A stretch of 15,253 bases of DNA, from positions 1-15,253 of the forward strand of contig JASHSC010000071.1 in assembly GCA_030036915.1 (NCBI GenBank). Reading direction: 5' to 3'. A model generated the notes under the pieces. It saw only the letters and a program-made list of their open reading frames with translations. It was not told the origin of the DNA and searched no databases. Source of the stretch: Terriglobia bacterium. Lineage in GTDB: Bacteria > Acidobacteriota > Terriglobia > UBA7540. Numbering within the stretch: position 1 is the stretch's first letter; the number at the start of each line of letters is the position of its first letter. Below are positions 1-6,273 of the stretch, piece after piece. The position numbers were made by a program, and so were the translations under genes.

Positions 1-899
1 GCCGCGCCTTTCGGGCCCCAGAGGATTTCCATGGCCTTCGCCGCCACGCGCTGGTAGGCGTCCTGCGCGATGACGGGCAAAGACAACACTCGGAGATAGG
101 CGAAGTTGGCCCAGAGATAAGCGGCAATAACGATCAGCGCGCCCAGCAGAAAACTTCGTGGCAAGGTTTTGCCGGGACTCTTCACCTCGCCGGCCGCGTT
201 GGCGAGGTGGTGCCATCCGTGATACGCCCACAGGACTCCGATCAACGCGATGCCGAAGGAACTCAGCGTGGTCTGCGGGGACGAGTAATTTATGGGCGGC
301 GCAACGGGGGTCAAATGGCGGGCGAAAAATGCCAGGCCCACGATGATCGCCACGCCCGCCAGTTTCGCCAGTGTGAAGACCACCTGCACAGCGGAGGCGC
401 GGCGAACGCCCGCGATATTCACGCCGGTCAGCACGGCAATCAGTGCGCTCGCCACGAGTTTGCGCTCGAGGGGAGTGAGCGGGAAGAAAGTGGAGCAGTA
501 AATGCTGAACGCGACTGCGAGGGTTGCGACACCGCCGGTGTCGGTCACGAGCAATGCCGCCCAGCCGTACAAAAAAGCCGGCAGCCTGCCATATGCATCG
601 CGCAAATAGATGTAGATGCCGCCCGCTTCCGGAGTCGCCGCGCCGAGTTCGGCAAGCGACAGCGACCCGGCCAGCGCCAAGGCTCCGCCGGCCACCCAGA
701 CCAGGGTTACGGCGGATACGGAGCCCACTTCGAGCGCCACATCGTGCGGGACCAGAAAGATTCCGGACCCGATGATTGTCCCCACCACGATGGCTGTGGC
801 GCTTAGGCTTCCGATGGCGCGCTGGAGCTGTGCGGAAGCTTGAGGTTCCGCGCCTGGACCTGGGGAAGCTGAACGTGATGGGAGTTGGGACGTAGCCAT
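1..899 (-). CDS. APC-superfamily amino acid permease, N-terminal part (cut by window edge)
   Basis: I read this by reverse-complementing from the ATG at 899-897; the frame stays open for 299 codons to the window edge, so the C-terminus is missing. The product is an inner-membrane transporter of the APC superfamily (LAT/amino-acid permease type), expected to import amino acids by cation symport or exchange. Visible marks are a polar N-tail of about 25 residues, the TM1 signature GTIIGSGIF at residues 40-48, the TM3 stretch AELGAATPEAGGIYIYL at 83-99, and the TM6-loop stretch AYHGWHHLANAAGEVKSPGK at 225-244. Hydrophobic helices alternate throughout. The ribosome site is weak (GGGAA before the ATG). 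It diverges from the ridA operon, which suggests it supplies that operon's substrate; the exact amino acid cannot be read from the sequence. Family assignment is firm, substrate unknown. Confidence 0.93.
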   Translation of the reverse strand, partial: MATSQLPSRSASPGPGAEPQASAQLQRAIGSLSATAIVVGTIIGSGIFLVPHDVALEVGSVSAVTLVWVAGGALALAGSLSLAELGAATPEAGGIYIYLRDAYGRLPAFLYGWAALLVTDTGGVATLAVAFSIYCSTFFPLTPLERKLVASALIAVLTGVNIAGVRRASAVQVVFTLAKLAGVAIIVGLAFFARHLTPVAPPINYSSPQTTLSSFGIALIGVLWAYHGWHHLANAAGEVKSPGKTLPRSFLLGALIVIAAYLWANFAYLRVLSLPVIAQDAYQRVAAKAMEILWGPKGA

Positions 900-941
900 G
901 AAATTCCCAAAAACGCGCCTGGCCTTGCGACAATAGAGTTT

Positions 942-976
942 CCCACCCGGAGCGGCCTTTACCAATCAAGGGTGGG
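942..976. repeat. Inverted repeat CCCACCC-N21-GGGTGGG in the divergent control region
   Basis: CCCACCC at 942-948 and GGGTGGG at 970-976 are exact reverse complements, spaced by 21 bases. The arms bracket the candidate -35 of the ridA promoter and lie at the start of the predicted permease leader. It could be an operator for a dimeric regulator or a leader hairpin; chance is possible because each arm is only seven bases and GC-rich. Confidence 0.35.
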
Positions 977-986
977 TCATTATACT
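958..986 (+). promoter_or_regulatory. Candidate sigma70-type promoter for the ridA operon
   Basis: TTTACC (958-963) and TATACT (981-986) are separated by 17 bases, matching 4/6 and 5/6 of the consensus hexamers. Transcription would start near 993, about 45 nt before the ridA ATG. Its -10 overlaps the perfect TATAAT of the opposing permease promoter by four bases, so the two promoters cannot both be occupied at once. Confidence 0.45.
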
Positions 987-1008
987 GAGTGACTTTGAAG
1001 AGAACCAA
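979..1008 (-). promoter_or_regulatory. Candidate sigma70-type promoter for the permease
   Basis: On the minus strand, TTGGTT (1008-1003) and a perfect TATAAT (984-979) are separated by 18 bases. Transcription would start near 972 and give a leader of about 70 nt before the permease ATG at 899. The -10 is consensus and the -35 matches 3 of 6, so this is a prediction by eye. Confidence 0.45.
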
Positions 1009-1037
1009 AATTTTATGATTCCACGCGAGGTAACCTC

Positions 1038-1427
1038 ATGCGCAAAGTGGTCCGCACTTCGGATGCTCCCCAACCCAAAGGCGTCTATTCGCAGGCCATC
1101 ATCGCGGACGGTTTTGTTTTCGTCGCCGGGCAAGGGTGCATCAATCCACTCACCAACGAGTTTGAGTACGGAGATATTCAATCGGAGACCCGCAGGACGC
1201 TCCAGAACATTCGGGCGATTCTGGAGGCGGCGGGAAGCTCGCTCAAAGAGGTCGTTCGCGTGGGCGTATTTCTCGCGGACCTCGGGGATTTTGCGGCAAT
1301 GAATCAAGTGTACAAGGAGTTTTTTCCGGAAAACCAGCCGGCCCGCACCACGGTTGGCGTGCAGTTGCCCAAAATCAAGATTGAAGTTGATTGCATCGCG
1401 CGCCTCAAGAAGCGGCGCAAAACGTAA
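1038..1427 (+). CDS. ridA: RidA family enamine/imine deaminase
   Basis: This 129-residue protein has the usual length of the RidA/YjgF/UK114 family, small trimeric cytosolic enzymes that hydrolyse 2-aminoacrylate and similar enamine/imine products of PLP enzymes to 2-keto acids and ammonia. Family marks are GVYSQAI near residue 16, VFVAGQG at about 27-33, and the C-terminal PARTTVG...IKIEVDCIA block. In that block the Arg of PART is the substrate-carboxylate residue expected for the deaminating subgroup, and the Glu of IEVD is also kept. The start has a good ribosome site, GAGGT six bases before the ATG, inside the small palindrome GAGGTAACCTC (1027-1037). It lies 12 bases upstream of a fold-type III PLP enzyme, so the two are almost certainly co-transcribed, and that neighbour is a likely source of the enamine. 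Annotation is secure; the in vivo substrate is inferred. Confidence 0.93.
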   Translation: MRKVVRTSDAPQPKGVYSQAIIADGFVFVAGQGCINPLTNEFEYGDIQSETRRTLQNIRAILEAAGSSLKEVVRVGVFLADLGDFAAMNQVYKEFFPENQPARTTVGVQLPKIKIEVDCIARLKKRRKT

Positions 1428-1439
1428 GATGAGGGTTGC

Positions 1440-2534
1440 ATGCTGGCGCAAGAACTTTCTACTCCCGTGCTGACGGTTGATCTTGATGTGTTGGAGCGGA
1501 ATCTCCAACGAGTGGCGGACGTGTGCCGCGAGCAGGGGGTGGGACTGCGCCCGCACACCAAGACACACAAGACGGTGGAGGTCGCGCGCCGGCAGTTGGC
1601 CCTGGGGGCGGTTGGTCTGACGGTGGCGAAAGTGGGTGAAGCGGAAGTGATGGCCGGCGCCGGGCTCGATGACATTCTGGTTGCATATCCCATCATGGGG
1701 CAGGAAAAGCTTCGCCGGCTCGCGGCGCTCGCCCGAGCGCGGCGCATCATGATCTCCATCGATTCGGAAGCTGCCGCGCACGAACTATCCGAAGCCGCCT
1801 CTTCCCAGGGCGCCACCCTCGGCGTGCTGGTGGAATTTGACGCGGGCGGCCGCCGCTGCGGAGTCGAGCTGGGTCCCGCTGTTGTGGCTTTGGCAAAAAC
1901 GATCGAGAAACTCCCTGGATTGAAGTTTCGCGGCGTCATGAGCTATTTCGGCAACGTTTGGGGAACGCCGGAGGAGCGCCGCGCCGAAGCCGAGCGCGTG
2001 GCCCTGCGCGTTGCGGGGGCCCTTGCGGCGCTTCGTGTCGAGAACGTGCCGGTGGAAATCGTCTCGGGCGGCTCAACGCCATCGCTCGAATTTGCTCACC
2101 TGATTCCGGGGCTTACGGAAATTCGCCCCGGCACTTATGTGTACAACGACTTGAACACTTACTATCAAGGCGCATGCCGATTGGAGGATTGCGCCGCGCG
2201 TGTGGTGGCGACTGTTGTCTCCACCGCTGTTCCCGGCCGCGCCATTCTCGATTCCGGCTCCAAGACGCTGACTTCCGACCTGTTGAACGCCGGACCAAAG
2301 TTCGGTTACGGATACATTGTGGAAGCTCCCGACGCGCCCATCGTCAAGCTGAATGAAGAGCACGGCCTGGTGGATACCACGCCTTCACAGCACAAGTTCT
2401 ACGTCGGAGAAGTCGTGACCATCATCCCCAATCACGTGTGCGTCGCGGTGAATATGCACGATGAAATTGTGACCCTGCGCCAGGGTGAAGCGGTGGGTTG
2501 CTGGAAAATTGCGGCACGGGGAAAAATTCGGTAG
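1440..2534 (+). CDS. Fold-type III PLP enzyme, D-serine dehydratase / D-threonine aldolase family
   Basis: The 364-residue product has an alanine-racemase-like N-terminal barrel followed by the smaller C-terminal domain of the D-serine dehydratase/D-threonine aldolase family. The PLP-lysine region RPHTKTHKT lies at residues 37-45, with K41 the likely Schiff-base lysine. A phosphate-binding SGGSTPS lies in the middle, and PGTYVYND follows. Near the C-terminus NHVC places His332 and Cys334 two residues apart, the spacing of the zinc pair His-x-Cys in eukaryotic-type D-serine dehydratase; the characterised aldolase uses His and Asp. A dehydratase-like reaction (D-serine to 2-aminoacrylate, then pyruvate and ammonia) is therefore somewhat favoured over aldol cleavage, and it fits the RidA gene just upstream. 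The ribosome site GAGG sits five bases before the ATG. Family is certain; the exact substrate is not. Confidence 0.88.
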   Translation: MLAQELSTPVLTVDLDVLERNLQRVADVCREQGVGLRPHTKTHKTVEVARRQLALGAVGLTVAKVGEAEVMAGAGLDDILVAYPIMGQEKLRRLAALARARRIMISIDSEAAAHELSEAASSQGATLGVLVEFDAGGRRCGVELGPAVVALAKTIEKLPGLKFRGVMSYFGNVWGTPEERRAEAERVALRVAGALAALRVENVPVEIVSGGSTPSLEFAHLIPGLTEIRPGTYVYNDLNTYYQGACRLEDCAARVVATVVSTAVPGRAILDSGSKTLTSDLLNAGPKFGYGYIVEAPDAPIVKLNEEHGLVDTTPSQHKFYVGEVVTIIPNHVCVAVNMHDEIVTLRQGEAVGCWKIAARGKIR

Positions 2535-2649
2535 TTCGACACCATCATCGTGTTCCATGTGAGGGCGCGGCGGAGAATCTGAATAGGCGGAGAGCGCTGT
2601 AGAATAGTGGGCGGATTCGCTTTGGCGTTCCCGCGAGGTGCCCGCCATT

Positions 2650-3471
2650 TTGAAGTTCATGCCATGCGTCATTTTGATCTGCATTGCCCCTGGGGGACTT
2701 CGCGCGCAAGGGAATTACGAAATCCAGGTGTACGGCTCCGACACGGTTGCGCCCGGCCGCACCATGGTGGAGCTGCATAGCAATTTCACCTTTGAGGGAT
2801 TCAAGACCGTCAATCAAGGTGTGCTCCCCGATCAACACCAGCTTCACGAAACGGTGGAGATTACCCAGGGCTGGACAAGCTGGTTTGAGACGGGACTCTA
2901 CATCTTCACCAGCTACGGGCCCAATCAGGGGTACAAGTGGGTGGGCGACCACATCCGACCGCGCGTGCGAGTGCCCGACAGTTGGAATTGGCCCGTGGGC
3001 GTCAGCATTTCCACCGAAATCGGTTATCAACGGCCAATTTTCTCGGCCGACACGTGGACGTGGGAGATTCGCCCCATCATCGACAAGGACTGGAAGTCAT
3101 GGTACGTGGCCTTCAATCCCGCGCTCGAGCGGTCGTTCCACGGGCCGAGCGTGCCGGAGGGCCTGGGCTTTTCTCCCAATTTCAAAGTAGCATATTCACT
3201 CACGCGAAAGTTCAGCGCGGGCTTTGAGTATTACGGCTCTCTCGGCCCCGTCACTGGCTTCGATCCTCTCTACGAGCAACAACAGCAGTTTTTTCCCGCC
3301 ATTGACTACGATTTCGGACCCAATTGGGAGTTCAACCTGGGCGCGGGCTGGGGAGCGACGCGGAGCACCGACCATTTCATTCTGAAGATGATCATCGGTC
3401 ACCGGTTCCGATTCATCACGCCGCGCGTGCCGCGAATCCTGAGATCGAATCCCGCGCCTGGGGAGGAATGA
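2650..3471 (+). CDS. Tryptophan-rich secreted protein, probable outer-membrane beta-barrel, coupled to the diheme enzyme
   Basis: I do not recognise a named family. I chose TTG at 2650 (273 residues) because GAGGTG at 2635-2640 lies nine bases upstream and the product then begins with a compact signal peptide (short basic start, hydrophobic VILICIA, cleavage near LRA-Q). A GTG at 2638 or an ATG at 2659 are alternatives. The mature part is built of alternating polar and aromatic strands (ETVEITQ, WFETGLYIF, GVSISTEIGY, FKVAYSLTRKFSAGFEYYG, WEFNLGAGWG, FILKMIIGHRF), the pattern of a small outer-membrane barrel of the transporter type. It contains 11 Trp in about 250 residues, mostly as WxW or WxxW pairs. 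Its stop codon directly touches the start of the MauG-type gene, so translation is coupled and a joint role is likely. A weak -10-like TAGAAT lies at 2600-2605. Confidence 0.75.
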   Translation: MKFMPCVILICIAPGGLRAQGNYEIQVYGSDTVAPGRTMVELHSNFTFEGFKTVNQGVLPDQHQLHETVEITQGWTSWFETGLYIFTSYGPNQGYKWVGDHIRPRVRVPDSWNWPVGVSISTEIGYQRPIFSADTWTWEIRPIIDKDWKSWYVAFNPALERSFHGPSVPEGLGFSPNFKVAYSLTRKFSAGFEYYGSLGPVTGFDPLYEQQQQFFPAIDYDFGPNWEFNLGAGWGATRSTDHFILKMIIGHRFRFITPRVPRILRSNPAPGEE

Positions 3472-4482
3472 TTGAGTCGCCTGCCTGGAATCGCGCTGCT
3501 GGTTGCGCTAGCCGGTCTTTCGCCGGGCTTGGCCGGGCCGTTGGACTACTCACCCCCTCCAGGCCTGCCTCCGATTCCATGGCCGGAAGATAACCCTTAC
3601 TCACCCGCGCGCGCCGAGCTGGGCAAGATCCTTTTTTTCGATGGGCGGCTTTCCGCGAATAACGCGGTTTCCTGCGCGTTTTGCCACGAGCCGTCCCACG
3701 CCTTTGCGGGCAGCGGGGCATTCTCTGTGGGCGTGGATGGCAAGCGGGGGGCTCGCCGCGCGCCGACCCTCATCAATCGCGCCTGGGGTAAATCACAATT
3801 CTGGGACGGCCGTGCCCCCACGCTCGAGGCGCAAATCGTTTCCCCCATCACCAACCCCGATGAAATGGGGATGACCACCGAGGGCGTGGTGCGGAGGATT
3901 GGCGCCATCAAAGGCTATGGACCGCTTTTCGCCGCGGCCTTTGGCGACAACGCCGTGACGTTCGATCGGATTGCCAGGGCGATTGCCACTTTCGAGCGGA
4001 CGATTGTCTCCGGGAACTCCGCGTACGATCGCTATCGGGCTGGTGACAAATCAGCGCTCACGAAGCAACAGAAGGATGGCCTGGATTTCTTCGAAAGGAA
4101 GGGCGAATGCGCGGAATGCCATTCGGGGCCAAACTTTTCGGATGAGAAATTCGCCAATATCGGCGTGGGGACAGACCGCCCGAATCCTGATCCCGGCCGT
4201 GAAGACGTAACTCACAAGCGCGGTGACACCGGGCGATTCAAGGTGCCCACGCTGCGCGACCTCGCCAGCCGCGCGCCTTACATGCACGACGGCAGCGCAA
4301 AAACTCTTTTCGATGTTCTTCAGATTTATGCCAAGGGCGGATTGCCCAATCCGCACCTGGATACGCGCCTCGCACCGTTCTATATGGATGAAGAAACCAA
4401 GCGCGATCTGCTGGCGTTTCTAGGTTCGCTCAATGGTGCCGGCTGGCAGGACATCGAGCCGCCCGCCACGTTTCCGCAATAA
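3472..4482 (+). CDS. MauG-type diheme c-type cytochrome (cytochrome c peroxidase family)
   Basis: The 336-residue product is a periplasmic diheme enzyme of the cytochrome c peroxidase/MauG family. The start is TTG at 3472 with GGGAGG five bases upstream; a nearby ATG at 3468 is in another frame. A signal peptide covers residues 1-21. Heme motifs are CAFCH (68-72) and CAECH (213-217); the inter-heme Trp lies in FWDGRA (W111), NPDEMGM follows at 128-134, and PYMHDG is at 269-274. Two points favour MauG-like over classical peroxidase. There is no His at the usual distal position of the N-terminal heme (SVGVDG, where peroxidases have GH). In VLQIYAKGG, Tyr286 sits where MauG has its Tyr ligand and peroxidases have Met. 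MauG-type enzymes oxidise Trp/Tyr side chains in partner proteins, and the upstream coupled gene is Trp-rich. Plain peroxide detoxification remains possible. Confidence 0.9.
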   Translation: MSRLPGIALLVALAGLSPGLAGPLDYSPPPGLPPIPWPEDNPYSPARAELGKILFFDGRLSANNAVSCAFCHEPSHAFAGSGAFSVGVDGKRGARRAPTLINRAWGKSQFWDGRAPTLEAQIVSPITNPDEMGMTTEGVVRRIGAIKGYGPLFAAAFGDNAVTFDRIARAIATFERTIVSGNSAYDRYRAGDKSALTKQQKDGLDFFERKGECAECHSGPNFSDEKFANIGVGTDRPNPDPGREDVTHKRGDTGRFKVPTLRDLASRAPYMHDGSAKTLFDVLQIYAKGGLPNPHLDTRLAPFYMDEETKRDLLAFLGSLNGAGWQDIEPPATFPQ

Positions 4483-4490
4483 TCACGGCA

Positions 4491-6092
4491 TTAGTCCGCG
4501 TCCCCCTTCTTCTTCGCCTCATCGGGCAGACCAAAACAATAGAGATTTGAATCGTGGTCGACGGCGTACACGCGGCCGTCAGCGATCGCCAACCCACTGA
4601 AGTGGACCCAACTGGTCATCGCGTCGCCGCTCTGGTAAAGAACCTTTCCCGTTCGGGCATCGAGCGCATAAAGGACGGCGTTGTGGGTATTCAGGCCTCG
4701 CTGCTGGTCGCTCAGAAGCTTGCGGCCGGGCACGAAAATAATCGGCGAGCCGGTGGCTTGCTGTGTATTCTCGCCGGTTGCGAGTGCGAAGATTACTCCA
4801 TTCGCAATGGCGACAGGCTCGGGAACATCAAAGTCTCCAGATATCCAAACCGGATCGAGTGTCGGCTTCTGCGTCACGGGGTTGGTGGCCAATTTGAACG
4901 CCATGATGCAACCGTGTGGGTTCGCGCCATGAGTTACCGGAAAGTGTGGCGCCTCTTTTGAGACGGGTCCCCACGAGGGGACGTAGAGCCAGGTTTCGCC
5001 GCTCACATCTCGCCAGGTGGAGAGTTCTCCCCAGATGCCCTGCATTTCGAACTCCAGGTCGTCATTGGAGAGCTTTTGCCGGTAAAGAGGCGTCTGGTGA
5101 TCGGCCGAGCCCAGCGAATCCGCGTCCAGCATATAGAGCGCGCCTTCTTTGCCTCCGCCTGCCACTATTCGATAGTTGTGATAAGTGAGCCAGATGAGGC
5201 TGGAGGCGGCGATGTCCAGGTCGTACTTGTTGATTTGAGCGAAATTGAGCGGGGAATAGTAATCGATAATCTCGAGGTCGTCGGGGTGCGCGGAGAAAAG
5301 AGTGCTGCCATAATCGCCATCCGCAGGATTGAATGGGCCGTCGCCGGTGGAAGCGTAGATTCGGCCGTCCTCCCCAATGGCCACTCCGCCGCGGCCCCAG
5401 ATCCCCGCTCCATAAGTTTTCTCCACAAGCAGATCGCGAATCACCGGGCGGTCGGGATGGTGGAGGTCGAGCGAATAAATTCCGGAAATTGCGCCGCCGC
5501 AGCCCTGCGAGATCGAGGTGTACACGACGTCGTTGGAAAAATTCAAACTCCAATCCTTGGAGTACGCGGGCACGAACGCTACAGGTCTGGTGCGCGTCTT
5601 GCCCGTGCCCAGATCGATTCCGTAAAACCTTCCGTCTGAGGCGATGATGTAAATCAGCCCGCGGGATTTGTCGATGGTGGGGGTGTCATTCAGATTGTTG
5701 GGGCAGAGCCACATTCCTGCGTTCTTGGGCTGCACATGCTCATCAAAGTTGTGGGTCCACACCAATTCGCCGGTGCGCGCATCGACGGCGTTCAGGTTGT
5801 CGGAACTTCCCGCCACGTAAACGAGGTTGCGAATGCCGGTGGGCGTGGTGACTCCCTCCGCCACCACCGGTGCGGTGAGCGCCGTCAATGACCGTGGTTC
5901 GTTCTTGATATTGATTTTCCAGAGCAGCTTCAGACCGGCGACATTCTGAACGTTCAGAGAGTCTTCACCAACCGCCCAGCCGGAGCGTTGAGGATCGTGG
6001 CCAAAGGTCGGCCAATCCGCACTCCAACCTGTGGCGCAAAACAAGAGGCAGGGCAGTGCGGCCCAACAAAGCGTCAGTTTAAAAGTTTTCAT
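4491..6092 (-). CDS. Exported PQQ-like beta-propeller protein
   Basis: The 533-residue product is a Sec-exported quinoprotein-type propeller. The frame is open further upstream, but the ATG at 6092 is chosen because GGAGA precedes it closely and it gives a clean signal peptide (MKTFKLT, hydrophobic core to residue 21, cleavage near WSA-DW at 25/26). The mature N-terminus DWPTFGHDPQRSG is typical of PQQ-repeat proteins. Propeller repeats include LNAVDARTGELVW (100-112), FYGIDLGTGK (156-165) and, near the end, LYALDARTGKVLY and LYCFG. There is no CxxCH heme motif, so any electrons from bound quinone would need an external acceptor. No clear vicinal-Cys or metal-ligand set of alcohol dehydrogenases is visible, so it may be a dehydrogenase or a non-enzymatic propeller. 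It converges on the diheme gene with only eight bases between stop codons. Confidence 0.85.
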   Translation of the reverse strand: MKTFKLTLCWAALPCLLFCATGWSADWPTFGHDPQRSGWAVGEDSLNVQNVAGLKLLWKINIKNEPRSLTALTAPVVAEGVTTPTGIRNLVYVAGSSDNLNAVDARTGELVWTHNFDEHVQPKNAGMWLCPNNLNDTPTIDKSRGLIYIIASDGRFYGIDLGTGKTRTRPVAFVPAYSKDWSLNFSNDVVYTSISQGCGGAISGIYSLDLHHPDRPVIRDLLVEKTYGAGIWGRGGVAIGEDGRIYASTGDGPFNPADGDYGSTLFSAHPDDLEIIDYYSPLNFAQINKYDLDIAASSLIWLTYHNYRIVAGGGKEGALYMLDADSLGSADHQTPLYRQKLSNDDLEFEMQGIWGELSTWRDVSGETWLYVPSWGPVSKEAPHFPVTHGANPHGCIMAFKLATNPVTQKPTLDPVWISGDFDVPEPVAIANGVIFALATGENTQQATGSPIIFVPGRKLLSDQQRGLNTHNAVLYALDARTGKVLYQSGDAMTSWVHFSGLAIADGRVYAVDHDSNLYCFGLPDEAKKKGDAD

Positions 6093-6107
6093 TTTTCTCC
6101 GGCCGCT

Positions 6108-6136
6108 AACATACACCTTATGGAAGTTCGAGGCAA
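6108..6136 (-). promoter_or_regulatory. Candidate promoter for the PQQ-like gene
   Basis: On the minus strand TTGCCT (6136-6131) and TATGTT (6113-6108) are 17 bases apart, each matching 4 of 6 consensus bases. The leader would be only about 10-15 nt, ending in AGCGGCCGGAGAAA before the ATG at 6092. Weak prediction. Confidence 0.3.
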
Positions 6137-6183
6137 GGTTCAGACGGGCTTGTTTCGCATACGTTCTGCGCTCCGGAGGATAT

Positions 6184-6212
6184 TTGCTTCGGTGTCTTCG
6201 TCGGGCTAAAAT
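6184..6212 (+). promoter_or_regulatory. Candidate promoter for the glycoside hydrolase gene
   Basis: TTGCTT (6184-6189) and TAAAAT (6207-6212) are 17 bases apart, 3/6 and 5/6 matches. Transcription would start near 6219, giving a leader of about 55 nt. With the PQQ promoter this fills the 181-base divergent gap, in which I see nothing else. Confidence 0.4.
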
Positions 6213-6273
6213 CGCCATCCTGTCTGGGTACGTGCTCGAAATGCATTTTGAGTCCCGAAACGAAGAGGGTGAA

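Noticed and set aside
1027..1037. GAGGTAACCTC palindrome as a regulatory site
   Set aside because: It contains the ridA ribosome site; five-base arms with one central base are too short to claim more than chance.
966..1781. Minus-strand open frame of 271 codons over ridA and the PLP gene
   Set aside because: Antisense to two clear family members, without any domain signature.
2578..2605. Promoter before the Trp-rich protein gene
   Set aside because: TAGAAT at 2600-2605 is a fair -10, but no -35 at a normal distance matches more than three bases.
6031..6273. Upstream extension of the hydrolase gene by 81 codons
   Set aside because: It overlaps the PQQ-like gene start and would bury the Tat signal that begins at 6274.
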